64,000 nt of DNA, taken from positions 372,001 to 436,000 of the forward strand of contig JADDOH010023167.1 of assembly GCA_016648135.1 (NCBI GenBank). The letters are read 5' to 3'. The notes under the pieces are model-generated. The model saw nothing but the letters and a program-made list of their open reading frames with translations. It did not search any database and was not told the origin of the DNA. This document shows positions 21,938 to 32,110 of this stretch, one piece after another (the first letter of the stretch is position 1; every line of letters begins with the position of its first letter). The DNA comes from Agrypnia vestita (lineage: Eukaryota > Arthropoda > Insecta > Trichoptera > Phryganeidae). The position numbers were made by a program, and so were the translations under genes.

Positions 21938-22693
21938 CCATGTATTCACTAGGGGACAAATCGCGAAACATTCCGCTCGGCATGTCGCATCAACATCTAC
22001 GCTCATGTTTCGGGGACAATGACGCGGTCATTTGACGTGTACACACCGGGACTCGCATATCTTGTCGCGGAAATGTCATCCGATGATGTTATGATGACAG
22101 CTGCAGTATCTCATTTGGCGAAAACGGGGTTCCGCGCAATTCGAAATGTTTTTTTGTGTCGCAATTTCAAATTAACAAGGTTTTACTGTAGTAAATTGAA
22201 TATTATTAAAAACAAGGTCCTTTTTGCAAATAATTATTGTTTTCCACACGTCACGGAAATATCGCCCCATGAGGTTATGATGTCAACTGCGTATCTGTTT
22301 ATGTTAATGAGTTTATCGAAACGTAAGAGGAGAAAAAAGAGGAGAATGCGAAATTATTTACTGCAAAGAGAAAGAAGGACGGACATTCTATGCGATCTTC
22401 GATCGATACAGCTAGATGAGTTCAAGAACAATTTCGTTTCCCCACACTGTCATCTTGACAGATACAGCGCATGCGTATTCACTTGTAAACATACCACGTG
22501 GTACTGACGCTCCGCGTAATGTTGCAGTGTGCTCGCTCGGGTACCGTGCGCATGGCAACGTTGCCACGGCACGTAGAAATGTCGCGCTATGTTGTGCGCG
22601 CCGTCGCGGAACAGCGCACGACGTTGCAACGTCACGTAGACTCTGTGCCGCGCGTGCTGTTGAGGGACAATTTGTCCCCTAGTGAATACATGG
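21938..22693. mobile_element. Harbinger-like DNA transposon, 756 bp
   Basis: Ends are exact inverted repeats of at least 24 bp, beginning CCATGTATTCACTAGGGG and ending with its complement. TTAA/TAA occurs just outside both ends (21932-21935 and 22695-22698) but is offset by one base, so the target duplication is not settled. The subterminal regions are less AT-rich than the surroundings. The internal ORF (next entry) suggests a PIF/Harbinger relative that lost its catalytic part. Confidence 0.7.
22019..22507 (+). CDS. 162-aa ORF in Harbinger-like element, transposase N-terminal-like
   Basis: The frame starts at ATG 22019 and ends at 22507 inside the inverted-repeat element. Residues about 110-145, 'SLSKRKRRKKRRMRNYLLQ' then 'RERRTDILCDLRSIQLDEF', resemble the start of insect Harbinger nucleases (hydrophobic run, poly-Arg/Lys, W/Y-x-x-P/L-x-x-x-R, then a DLR..D...F segment). 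The DDE catalytic triad is missing. 'DVMMTAAVS' (about residue 23) and 'EVMMSTAYL' (about 86) are an internal duplication. A pseudogene or a short derivative ORF is more likely than an active enzyme. Confidence 0.45.
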   Translation: MTRSFDVYTPGLAYLVAEMSSDDVMMTAAVSHLAKTGFRAIRNVFLCRNFKLTRFYCSKLNIIKNKVLFANNYCFPHVTEISPHEVMMSTAYLFMLMSLSKRKRRKKRRMRNYLLQRERRTDILCDLRSIQLDEFKNNFVSPHCHLDRYSACVFTCKHTTWY

Positions 22694-22699
22694 CTTAAT

Positions 22700-23161
22700 G
22701 ATAGTCCAACGGATTACTTTATTTACATAAAATTTACATGTAAGTATCGCGGAGTAGCTTTTTTTGTATATTTCAATATCTTTTAATTCTTAAAACAATA
22801 ACAATCCTAAGAATGAAATATTTCGGCAATCGACGTTATCAAATTAATGTGACATGATCGCCAATGTTTTGAGTGAGGGGACTATGTATTATAAGGGATT
22901 TATAAGAACTTGTCATTACAAACTCAACATGGGAATCAGAAATTGCATATATGATGTCGAAGCGTCATGGGTGTCAAAAAGATATTCTATAAACCAGTCA
23001 TTATATCTCGAGCTTTGTCTAAAATATAAATTTTTGATGAGTATTATATAATATAAGTGCTAATATTATTTCAAATGTTTGAAATCAGTTTCTTTTTATA
23101 CACATCTACTAATTTCTTCATCCAAGGAGTCCAAATATTAAATAAAAGCCTATATGATGAT
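22700..23161. other. no gene recognised
   Basis: AT-rich with a 65-codon frame (22854-23051) lacking motifs. Confidence 0.4.
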
Positions 23162-23332
23162 GAGTAGCTTGTTGGTCTTGGGATCTCGCCTCGTGATCCA
23201 AAGGTCGCGGGTTCGAACCTCACTTCAGACCAACACGTTAGTCCTGTTTTCATAGCACAAATTTAGTTTGAAAATAGTAAGAATATTGATGTGACACGTA
23301 TTCCGTGTTCGCATCTCTATTTAAAAAAAAAA
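23162..23332 (+). mobile_element. tRNA-derived SINE (copy 1)
   Basis: The head 'gtagcttgttggtcttg...' carries a box A-like segment, and 'ggtcgcgggttcgaacctc' supplies a perfect pol III box B (GGTTCGAAC). It is followed by 'gaaaatagtaagaatattgatgtgac', 'gttcgcatctctattt' and polyA. The order is the same at 29221, 39521 and (reverse) 49154. About 170 bp, no coding capacity; mobilised by a LINE. Confidence 0.88.
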
Positions 23333-23544
23333 TATTTTTGTCATAATGATAGAAATATTGACGTTTTACACATGTCTTGACGTTTCTCTATTTTTGAGTG
23401 CTGGGATATCAATCACCAAATAACAATTTTGCTTTCTTCAGAATATGGCCATATTACCTTAATAAAAATGTACATAGAACATGCCATCAAAGTCTTGACA
23501 TCTGCTTCCAAAATTTATCACACACACACTCTGTGGCTATTCGA

Positions 23545-23625
23545 AACTTTTAACAGGGTTGTCATCCAATATTTGGTCTATCTAATCATCCCACGTCTTT
23601 CCTACCTTCTGGTCCTGTTGCCTCG
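23545..23625 (-). pseudogene. RTE-like LINE tail fragment
   Basis: On the minus strand 'agacgtgggatgattagatagaccaaat...ttggatgacaaccctgttaaaag' aligns with the 'RKTW.DQI.QILEDGPVKS' segment of the copies at 37105 and 42477. About 27 codons only. Confidence 0.6.
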
Positions 23626-23699
23626 TGTTAAACTTTATTTAATTTATTTATTAACATCAATATTTAAGACACATAAAGGGTTATTTTGAAAAAAATAAT

Positions 23700-23860
23700 A
23701 ACCTCGCAGGATTATATTTCTGCTTTAATAATGAGTCGAAAATGTTCAAGCAATAATGCCCTAATATCAATAGTTATGAAGATTGCGACTTCTAAGTTTG
23801 CATTTATTTTTTCAAAATTTCTGACTTATTATTTTTTTCCAAATAACCCTGTTTAAATTA
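23700..23860 (+). repeat. ACAGGGTGT-family MITE fragment
   Basis: 'aatgagtcgaaaatgttcaa', 'caatagttatg-agatt' and 'tttctgacttatt' in family order; no ends. Confidence 0.5.
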
Positions 23861-24359
23861 GTCATTACAAATATATTAAAAAATAAGACATTTTACAAAT
23901 GTCTTGATGTTTCTCTATTTTTGAGGGTTGGGATATCAATAACCAAAATAGTTATATAGTTATTTTCAACATATGTCGAAATGGTTATCGTGATCGCTAA
24001 CGTTCGATAAATGTAGAAGAATTAGAAAAAGAAGACATTAAATTACAATCAAGGTGAAACCGTTAGTTTAAAACCACCAAGATGAGGTAAAACATAAAAA
24101 AAGTAACCCATAAAAATCAAGTTTTTATTATACTCCCTCTCTTTGTAAAATGTAACAACAATTAAAGACATATAAATTAAAGACGTACAATTAAAGACGA
24201 AAACATATAACATAACACTAAACTTACAGTAATTTAATATATTTTTAAAATGTCAGATGTTTTGATAAGACACTTCATGCTTTGACGATTAAATTCTAAA
24301 AACATTTGTGAGTCAATTTAGATTTTCGACATTCGTAGTGAAGTACCTATTATATATAC
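23861..24359. other. no gene seen
   Basis: 'ttttacacatgtcttgacgtttctctatttttgag' at 23370 recurs at 23891 (about 33 bp, few mismatches), so a roughly 520-bp duplication may span this stretch. Nothing coding. Confidence 0.45.
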
Positions 24360-24665
24360 CGACGGAGTAATTCAAATTTAGAAAATATTCCGCGACGTTA
24401 TCGGGCCGCCCTTGCTAGTAATCAAACTTTTCTAATGATTCCAATTTTAAAACCAATAAAATTTCTAAAAATCCGAAATTATACTATAATTATTAATTTT
24501 TTTTAACGAAAATTTAATAGATCTTCTTGATCGTCGCAATGAGTCTACTTGCAAAGTTTCAGCTCGATCGGATCACGGGAAAAGGGTTAAAAATCGATCC
24601 AAATTTTTTGTTGACGGCAAGCAAGCAGACGCCACGAGTTAATATAAAGGGAGTAAAAACACATA
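24360..24665 (-). repeat. dispersed repeat E (copy 1)
   Basis: In reverse this aligns over about 190 bp with 33130-33360: 'ttggatcgatttttaaccct', 'tcccg-gatc..atcgagctgaaac', 'agactc.t.gcgacgat', 'ataattttggattttt'. Both copies have a GC-rich 'cg-agcgtctgc' next to them. A few stops in each frame; element class unknown. Confidence 0.6.
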
Positions 24666-25163
24666 AAACAACAATGAAATAAAAACACATAAGACAGCAA
24701 TTAAAAAAAGTGTTATAATTGATGAGAAAAAGCATGTCTCCCAAGGTCAACGGTATTGAAACACGTGACGTGCGGAGCGTTCACAACGGGTGTTTACGGA
24801 GCAGCGCGAACTTTGTTGTATGTCAAGCACGTATTATGCGCTCGAACGGGTTTCTGACAAGAACAATATAATTTCGCTTTTGAACTGCGCCTGCGCACCT
24901 ACTGAAGAACATATCCAGGTTACCGTTAACGGGATTATTAGATAATTATTTAGCACTCTAGGCAGGGGAGAGAGATGTACGAGATTGGTATTGTAAATCT
25001 TGGTGTGAAGTAGGTAAGTGTAATAATGTAGGTATATTAACATGGAATTGCTATACAACGTACTCATGTAGTTAGTATGAGTATGAGCCCATACCTACAT
25101 TAGACGTAATAAAATAGTTGATAAGAGTTAGGCTTATAACCACATAGATTAATATAAAACAAG
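24666..25163. other. no gene recognised, part single-copy
   Basis: 24740-24920 is less AT-rich, with CACGTGACGTG (a palindromic CACGTG E-box core) at about 24762 and no repeat partner. No exon identified. Confidence 0.35.
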
Positions 25164-25480
25164 GATTAAGATTAAATACAATGATATTCATTCACAAAAT
25201 ATTAAACGACAAAATGCCAAAATATTTTAAAAATAAGATGAAATATAACACAGAGATACATAGACATAATACAAGAAATGCAAAATAAGTATTCCAAATA
25301 GAAAAAAGACAAACACACAAAACTGTATTTACTACAAGGGAATAAATGAGTACAATAGCCTGCCAGAAGACGTGAGGAAGCTGAGCAGAATCAACATCTT
25401 CTAACAAGAATGTAAACGGCACATAACAATGGAAAATGTATGAAGAGAAATATTATTTATTTAATTATTTAATAAGTGTA
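25164..25480 (+). pseudogene. non-LTR retrotransposon ORF2 C-terminus
   Basis: Encodes 'NTMIFIHKILNDKMPKYF', 'HRHNTRNAK', 'QTHKTVF', 'YNSLPEDVRKLSRINIF' and '.ECKRHI' across two frames. This is the classical end of a jockey/CR1 ORF2 (H.TR...YN.LP....+L.....FK..CK+.+). At least one frameshift and one stop. Followed by AT tail and (TA)n. Confidence 0.75.
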
Positions 25481-25541
25481 CATCTATATATATATATATA
25501 TATATATGTTTTGCTTGAGGTTTTCCGCGAGCGTTATTGTA

Positions 25542-25790
25542 TGTAACAAAAGGAACTTCTGGACTCCCTCGCGTTTTCTGTAAATGGTCTCCGTGAGAAG
25601 ACCAAGGCCGACGTTTCGACACGGTATCACGTGCCATTGTCAAGGCTAAAAGGCCTCAAAAGTTACGGACTAGCCGTACTTGTTCGCGGGTGACATGAAA
25701 GTCTCCCACCAATAAGGCTGAATATTGGTGGGAGACTTTCATGTCACCCGCGAACAAAACGCGAGGGAGTCCAGAAGTTCCTTTTGTTAC
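25542..25790 (-). mobile_element. Penelope-like terminal remnant with inverted arms
   Basis: 'gtaacaaaaggaacttctgg' at 25542 is repeated inverted, ending at 25790 (arms of about 35 bp). On the minus strand the 'GACAATGG...GAAACGTCGGCC' block (about 25608-25645) is the signature next to the ends of Penelope-like elements, also seen at 56160-56210. No endonuclease codons remain. See the separate hairpin entry. Confidence 0.55.
25682..25755. repeat. perfect hairpin, 33-bp arms
   Basis: 'gttcgcgggtgacatgaaag' continues to 25714 and is matched exactly by its inverse at 25723-25755, with an 8-base loop. It lies inside the larger inverted pair 25542/25790, giving a nested stem. No protein coding. 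Confidence 0.9.
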
Positions 25791-25805
25791 ATATATATAT
25801 ATATT

Positions 25806-26664
25806 GTTTTTTAATATTAGCTAATGATAAACAATGTATTATTAACTAAATACAGATATATAAAAAATAAAAATAGATTGGCAGATAGATGCATAGATAG
25901 GTAACAGCAGATAGATGCATAGATAGGTAACAGCAGTACGAAAGGATAAATACAAAAAGACTTTCCCAAATAAAATGTAGATTCATCTCTATGAGACCTG
26001 AATAATATATTGTCATATCGTAGAATAACGACGCATATGATTTTTCTCAAGTTTGCAGGAGAGCAGTTTGAAGTTTTTTTACACAAAGACACTTTATGTC
26101 ATAGCTCGATAACTACAAAAGATTTTTCTTTGAAACTTGGGTTAGTTATTTAAAGTTGATACCTTTCAGACCTCAAATAAAGTCAGCGCAGTACAACGAC
26201 GTTTTTACACATGCTGTATTGTTCTACGATCGCAAATCAGATCCGTCGTTATACCGACTTTGTATAACGACGGTTAAATTAATGAGAATAAATACATATT
26301 TTATATACCATTAGATGGCTTCTTTTTTCACTTTTTAACGATCCAAAAAGGTCGATATGTTTCGAATTTTTTGAATATCCGTCATTGTTCTACGATCATT
26401 ACGATATCTTGATTAATGATGTCCCACTGGGGATAAAATGCAGTAGTGTGTTCTTGAAAAATTTGACAAAATATTCCGAATAGAAATGTGCTGCCGATAA
26501 ATATTAATGCTGAAGTGACTTGAAGCAAATGTGATGTAGATCCACAGACGGCATTTAAAAATAAGCTCAAAATAATCGATATGATTAAAACAATTAAATC
26601 GCGGATATTACAATATTTTGGCCAAATCATAAGACATTCAGAGAATTAAAAACATATTTCCATT
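25806..26664. other. no gene recognised
   Basis: Contains a 28-bp direct duplication ('gcagatagatgcatagatag...', about 25880-25936) and a short reversed scrap of the 'gtctc-gagac' MITE at 25979-26000. Frames on the minus strand (25817-26092, 26382-26630) are hydrophobic-looking translations of AT-rich DNA without recognisable domains. Confidence 0.4.
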
Positions 26665-26791
26665 TCAGAAAGACAAACGAATTTGTATGTGTAAGTACGA
26701 GGCACGTTGTTTCGTTGTGTTGGTGTTTATACTCACGAAAACTATACGTCATACGCATGGCTTACATAGGCTAAATCGATTGTCTTTCTTA
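26665..26791. mobile_element. hairpin MITE, 'agaaagacaa' ends (copy 1)
   Basis: Ends 'agaaagacaaacga' and 'atcgattgtctttctt' are inverted, and the arm contains 'tgtttcgttgtgttggtgtt' and 'gcatggcttaca'. Same family as 52444-52593, but the loop and right arm differ. Confidence 0.65.
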
Positions 26792-27344
26792 AATGTAAAT
26801 ATATACACCAGATCCTGCATTTCATCATTTAAGGTAAAATTGCGAGTAGAAGTGGTCCTGGAAAACGAAGGATATCCTAGATGAAATACCTAAGGCAACG
26901 GCAAAGGTTCGGGAAATCCACGGTCCAGCTATTTGGAGCTGTTGCTAGCAAGATTACGATCACCAAAATGATCGTTAACATGTCCAGAAGAATTAATATC
27001 AAGACAGACCGGAAAGTGGTAGGGGATTGTCAAGCAGGCTAGACCACAAAAGCGATGTCAAGGGATGGGTGGCACTCTTTGTGATTATGGTCATGATCTA
27101 ATGAGTCTCACCAGGCCTAGAAGAGAAATATATGTGGCGCTGGTGGCGCATGTTGAGAATCGCATTCGGACGGTTCACTTAAAAAAACAGCTCCATTTTA
27201 CAATAAATAAATATCCAGGGGAGACCACTTCCACAATACAAATGCGCTTACTGAAATACTTCTGCCATGTTACAAGTCGTATCATTGCAGTGAAAACGTA
27301 ACGCAACATTTGGTCCAACGATGAAAGGCCAGCGCGATAGAATA
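26792..27344. other. unidentified, possibly degraded coding repeat
   Basis: Less AT-rich than its surroundings with several medium frames (27065-27301, 78 codons). The composition is like decayed coding sequence, perhaps a transposase, but I recognise no motif. Ends next to a minisatellite. Confidence 0.25.
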
Positions 27345-27625
27345 GTATTTGTCATTATGTAGTTGGATCTAATGTCGCGGGTGTCTTTTGATGCGTGTGT
27401 CTTTTTGTCTTGAATATTTTTTTAAATTTTTTTTTTTGTTGTTGGAACAAATATCCGTGGGCCTTTTGGCACGTGGATCTTTTGTTGCGTAGATCTTTTG
27501 TAGTGCACCAAAATGTCCGTAGGCTTTTCGTCGCGTGGGTTTTTTTGCGTGGGTCTTTTATTGTATAAGCCTTTTTTATCTTGAACCTCATGTTGCGTGG
27601 GCCTTTTGTGGTGGATCTTGTGGAG
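27345..27625 (-). repeat. degenerate minisatellite, reversed relative of 11565-11770
   Basis: On the minus strand, imperfect 14-20-bp units 'aaaaggcccacg.aac' run for about 200 bp, and its end corresponds to 'aaaaggtctacgaac...caacaac' of the array at 11565. Open frames here are repeat artefacts. Confidence 0.7.
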
Positions 27626-27825
27626 AGATCTAGCGAAGTCTGTAAGCAATGGCACACTTCAGGAAGCCATTAGAAATGCTGCAGAATGTTCTGATAGTTT
27701 CGGCTATGGTATCATTACCAAAGCGACCACAAGTGCCACGTGTATATTGGAGAAGAAGACGAATGTAAAGACTATCGTGTGTACTCCAGCAGAAGTTGAA
27801 GAAAAAATGAAAGCAGATTGGATAC
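27626..27825 (+). other. unidentified coding-like segment
   Basis: The frame reads '...SVSNGTLQEAIRNAAECSD' then 'SFGYGIITKATTSATCIL', with balanced codon composition unlike neighbouring AT repeats. No domain recognised; likely a piece of a mobile-element gene. It is cut by the LINE poly(A) at about 27826. Confidence 0.3.
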
Positions 27826-28420
27826 TATTTTTTTTTTCACTGTTTATTATAGTTCCATACATAAGTTTTATGGGCAATCATATAAATGATTTACATTAAA
27901 ACTTATTGTATTACACAATATACAGTCATTTAAAGTTTTTCATTATAAACTTTTTGCATTCCAGTTTAAACTCCTTTATATTTTCTGTGTTTTGTATACT
28001 TTTCGGCAGCCTATCAAAGATTTTAAGGCTTTCGTACCTACATTTCAGGTACAATTTTGTGAATTGTTTTTCTTTTGAAGTCTTATGCTGTCGGCGCCTC
28101 TCGCATTGTATGAATGAAATTCCTTATTTTGTTTCACCTGTTATCAAAGTATTTAGGCAATAATCCGTGTCTGACTTTATTTGCTTTACTGATTAAAATT
28201 TTAGGTCATTCAACATTTTGGTGATTTTTGTCCTTCTATTACATTTCAGTATTATAAAACTCATTGCCTTAATTTCTACATTTGTTTTTTTTTTAGCGTT
28301 GCTTTCAAATAATATGCTGGAATAGTAATCAACATAATCAATGGCATAACCGGGATTAGTTTTGGTATGATCGTTTCATTCTGTTATCATCTGTCTTCTT
28401 TTTTTACATTGAGCCAAAGG
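27826..28420 (-). pseudogene. non-LTR retrotransposon RT C-terminal region, reversed
   Basis: Minus strand, 5' to 3': 'DYVDYYSSILFESN' and 'ISKANKVRHGLLPKYFD', then 'YESLKIFDRLPKSIQNTENI' and 'KEFKLECKKFIMKNF', stop, 3' UTR and a poly(A) at 27826-27836. The D.L(P)..I.....FK..CK..+ ending is the jockey/CR1 ORF2 C-terminus. Frameshifts separate the blocks and the RT core is missing. Orientation is set by the poly(A). Confidence 0.75.
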
Positions 28421-29079
28421 TAGGCAAAATATTTTTTTCTCAGTAGTCACTAAAAATCTTTTGGCGGTTGACCCATGTTTACATCAAATGGTTAAAAAGA
28501 AGATATAAAAATAGGTACTTGTCTGTTATGCGGACGACACTCGTACGTAAGCGCTACAATTGAATTATTCTCGAAATAATGGCGTTGCTGTCAGTTGGCA
28601 CATCACTGCCAGTCGGCGTATTAACCCGCAAACGAATTGAATTGTTCGCCGTAGAGTTTCGGCTGTATTGTTTGTCACTTTGGTAATATTTAGGCGGTTT
28701 TTTCGTTAGCAACGTGTAATGGCTTGTCTAGGCTAACTTGTTTTTTACATTTAATGCAGATAGTCACCCGACTGGTATAAATGTTGACGGATTAGCCATC
28801 TGTGTGTGTGGAGTAAGGGCGTCAAAGTACATTTTAAACCGAAGTGAATACGTCACTGAAAAAATGTAAAATGTTAACAATCCTTCAAATGTTGGAAGAT
28901 TGCTCTCTCAATTTTTAATAATTAATAATTTAATTTAACTTAATATTATTAAAATGAAGTGTTTCTTAATATAAGGAATCGAAATCTGCTGCCTATTTTA
29001 TTTTCTTTGAAACATTAAAAGAATACTAGATAAAAATAACATTACAATACTATTTTCATATGCAAAAGCGGGCCTCGTG
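28421..29079. other. single-copy stretch, no exon identified
   Basis: 28500-28860 is less AT-rich and has no repeat partner in the window. There is no frame over 60 codons and no splice-bounded ORF I can defend. Candidate host noncoding DNA. Confidence 0.35.
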
Positions 29080-29480
29080 CAAATGCAAAAGCAAAGGCAA
29101 TAGTAGGTAACCTAAAAAAAAATAATGCAGTCCCCGATATTTAATTATTTAGAATGCACTGAATTTCAGATTTTATAGGAAATACAGGATAAAAATTTAT
29201 AGGAAACATTATGAAACATTGAGTAGTTTGTTGGTCTTTTGGTTAGGACTCTCGCCTCATGATCCAAAGGTCGCAGGTTCGAATCTCACTCCAGACAAGC
29301 AAGATAGTCCTATTTTCATAGCACAAGCGTTTAGCTTAATTTGAAAATACTAAGATATTGATTGATGTGACACAAATTCCATGTTCGCATCTCTATTTAA
29401 AAAAAAAAAAAAATTGTGAGGGATAGATACACAAAATTTAAAATTCATTACATTCGAAATTAGTAATCCTCGGTAAATGC
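29080..29480 (+). repeat. dispersed repeat C (copy 3), split by a SINE
   Basis: 'gcaaaggcaatagta...aaataatgcagtc' on the left and 'gagggatagatacacaaaattt' on the right match 9255-9430 in the same order. The tRNA-type SINE 29221-29413 sits between, so the SINE inserted into an existing copy. Confidence 0.6.
29221..29413 (+). mobile_element. tRNA-derived SINE (copy 2)
   Basis: Complete family order: 'gtagtttgttggtctt', box B 'ggttcgaatctc', 'ccagacaagcaagatagtcc', 'agcacaagcgttta', 'gatattgattgatgtgac', polyA of 14 or more A. About 190 bp. Confidence 0.88.
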
Positions 29481-30121
29481 ATTCAATTTTTAATTTTTTT
29501 TTTGGATATTGATGCCTTGGATTTTATACACCTTATATGATAGATAATATTATAAGTAAGATGTGTGCAAAATTTGATCAAAATCCGCCTAATAGTTTGA
29601 GATATTCCACCGTCTGAAAATAAAGAAATTCCTTTGAGAATTCACCTACCACCCCTGCTTTGAAAATATAAGTCAGACAATTTTTTACACTTATAGCTAT
29701 AAGATAAAATAAAAAAGATTAATTTTAATTTTTCCTGGATTATAAATAAAATAGAACTCATCTGATTTGTTGTGCTGTGCTTGGGGATGGCAATGTATTC
29801 TGTAATACGGAAATAAAAGATCTCGGATCACAATTCGTGCAAACCCCTTTTGGATTCTTATCGGGGACTTAGTGTATCGCGGGAGGCTCGGGTCAGAATT
29901 ACCAAGTCATTCCGGAAGGTTTACGGCGACATTCGCTTGACCCTCCACTTGAAACTTACCCGAGTATACCTACTTATATCTTTCTTATCCTCATTCACAT
30001 ATTTTTGCCGGCATGTTTATTTTTCACTCTTAAATGACGGACCAATTTCAAGTTTCACATTTAATAATAATATATATATTTTAACTGAATATTTATTTTA
30101 ACAACGATTAATTTTTATTAC
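29481..30121. other. no gene recognised
   Basis: AT-rich; an 83-codon frame at 29850-30101 has no known motif and degrades into T-rich sequence. Confidence 0.4.
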
Positions 30122-30447
30122 TGTAATGTCGGTAGGCAGGGGTAATTTGACAGATCGCGAGGTTTTGCGTGAGGTCATTTTTCTGGCTTTTAATCGGTCG
30201 TAATATGTCCTAATTCAGTCGGTAACTGATTCCTAGTTGATGTCATCAATAACCAATGAATGCGGTTACTGGTGTCGACATCCTCGGCTCGGCCGAGAGA
30301 TAAAAGGGGTGTCAACAGAATAACACATGTCAGATTTCCACGGTCGCTATAGCTGTTATTACGTTGCTTTAGACAAATAAAGGGAGTGATTCTTTGAGAC
30401 CTGAAAAAGTATTATTTCAATCATGCTCGTAATACCAGGATACAACA
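30122..30447 (+). mobile_element. possible solo LTR
   Basis: Starts TGTAATG and ends ...GATACAACA. It has a TATA-like 'gataaaagg' at about 30299 and an 'aaataaag' polyadenylation-like signal at about 30375, spaced as in LTR promoters. The flanks (attac / ataac) match imperfectly, so the boundaries and the call are uncertain. It could instead be a host promoter-like region. Confidence 0.4.
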
Positions 30448-30462
30448 ATAACAATAATTCTA

Positions 30463-30500
30463 AATGTTTCGGGAGGGATGCTCCCTTCACGAAATGTACT
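30463..30500 (-). repeat. hammerhead-like hairpin (GAAAC type)
   Basis: Minus strand: 'GUGAAGGGAGCAUCCCUCCC' then 'GAAACAUU'. The stem-loop next to GAAAC has the pattern of the Penelope-associated hairpins at 56200 and 63590. The CUGANGA side is degraded. Weak. Confidence 0.3.
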
Positions 30501-30837
30501 TCACAAGTATAGAAGATAGAGACTGATATTGTTAATAATTGCTATTTTTAATTAATTAATTATACACGTATAATACAAATTACCTTTATGATGGTAATGT
30601 ACACCTGTGCCAGGCCATCAAAGCTCGCTAACACCTAATATTTGAATACTCATTCTTTCCATTTTCTATATTAAGTTTTCAATTTTCCAGGAGCGAATAA
30701 ACTACATACATTCCATATTCTATACCTATTACACTAGGGACGGTGGAAGACATGTTCTGAGCTACTAGAGATAGTGAGGTGTACTTTCAAGTGTTAGTCA
30801 ACGTGAAACGGTCCTAACACGACATTAGGAAAAGAAG

Positions 30838-31060
30838 AAGGAAAATACACGCCCTTAAATGGGCTTTTACATAATATAAAACACAAAGTAGCATTGCTAT
30901 ACATAGGAATAAAATAACAAAAATTAAATAATGTCAACAAATAAATACAATAATAAATAAGTTAAGTTATACAGAGAACGATTGAAACGACATATTTAAA
31001 ATAATCAACTTTCACAACTCAAATAATCTTCACAAAATTATCAGTTCCGAAATTAGAAAC
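30838..31060 (-). repeat. LINE 3' UTR, reversed
   Basis: On the minus strand '...tataa-aaagcccatttaagggcgtg' matches the UTR after the RT fragment at 4707-4853 ('aaagcctatttaggcgt'). A-rich stretches lie upstream. Coding portion not clear. Confidence 0.45.
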
Positions 31061-31450
31061 TATTTACAAAAAAAATCTATTTTCGAATGTTGCGCCTTCT
31101 TCAGTCGACAGTTGAAAATCGTGTTACTAATTAATGCTTTTTTTATGTGTACGTACGTGTGTATGTACGCTCGAGTTATGGGACTAATTTCGTGAATGCG
31201 ACGGAAAAGTGTAACAGAAAGTAGGAAAATACCGCCTAAAGTAGTTTGGACGAGTCGGCAAAGAAGTCTGCGGCTCGAGCGTCTGGCCTGAATGGAAGAA
31301 AAATATGGCGCCGCACAAATTTTGACCAAGTTGTCATTACCATCTAACATATATGGTTGAAACTTCCAAACGCGGCTGAAAACTGTTCACTCTTAACGCC
31401 GTGCGTACTGAAGAAAATATTCAAAAGGCAGCCGAAGAAAGGCAGGTAAT
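31061..31450. other. repeat-containing block with 96-codon frame (minus)
   Basis: The minus frame (31060-31350) has 'VTLFRRIHEISPITRAYI'. Its DNA, 'cgaaattagtcccata..cgag' with upstream 'gtta-cac-ttccgtc', recurs at 35725-35795, so part of it is a dispersed repeat rather than a host exon. 'gaaaggcaggtaattc' at 31436 looks like a splice donor, but no exon could be defended. Confidence 0.35.
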
Positions 31451-31738
31451 TCTCGTTCCTTAACAGTCAAACAAATATTGTTATATTTTTGTCTAATAAT
31501 AATTACTGGAACCTTAAATTTTGTTTATTTCTTAATTAACAGAGATAAATAAATCGAAAGCAAATACGTGTTGTATTGATACATAGTTCGTTATACGAAC
31601 CAATTTCTTAATGTAGGTTGGATAAAGTAAGTAGGTATTGACAAATAATTTTTGCAATTGATAATGTTATATATACTTTTAAGACTCGTAATTTTATATT
31701 TTTTTATTGCTTCGGAGCTTAGTTTATAGAATTCCATA

Positions 31739-31850
31739 AACATATATATGGAAATAAAAACACTTGCTTTTTAGTTTTTAGTCAATCTTTAATCTCATAA
31801 AAATTAAAATATAAAACTAAAAAACAAGTGTTTTCATTTACATATGTCTA
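31739..31850. repeat. short inverted repeat
   Basis: 'catatatatggaaataaaaa-cacttg-tttttagttttta' faces its inverse at about 31812-31848 with roughly 35 bp between. AT-rich foldback; possibly a tiny MITE. Confidence 0.6.
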
Positions 31851-31868
31851 ATTAATGCTATCCAATAT

Positions 31869-32110
31869 ACAGGGTGTCTCATAGCTAGTTAGTAGAAAAA
31901 ATTTTGTGGGTGGATTCCTGCCTTGATAATGAGTCGAAAATGTTCAAGCAACCATGACCATATTATGGAGTACGCAATATCAAAATTTGTACTTTTTTGT
32001 AAAAAGATGAACTATCATTATAGGAACTTTATCGATTATGAAAAATTCATTCGCTTTAACTCTAATAAAACGATAAAAACCTTGTCAAAATATTATATTT
32101 TTAATTTTTG
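31869..32110 (+). mobile_element. ACAGGGTGT-family MITE, left half
   Basis: Starts ACAGGGTGTCTCATAGCTAG, then 'ggattcctgccttgataat', 'gagtcgaaaatgttcaagca', 'cgattatgaaaaattcattcg' and 'acgataaaaaccttg'. The right inverted half is replaced by unrelated AT-rich DNA. Confidence 0.7.

Noticed and set aside
22416..22698. Overlapping frames of 61-88 codons at the right end of the Harbinger-like element
   Set aside because: Shadows of the GC-rich subterminal region, open in several frames on both strands; no motif.
31060..31350. Host exon with 96-codon frame
   Set aside because: Part of the sequence recurs at 35725-35795, so it is a dispersed repeat.
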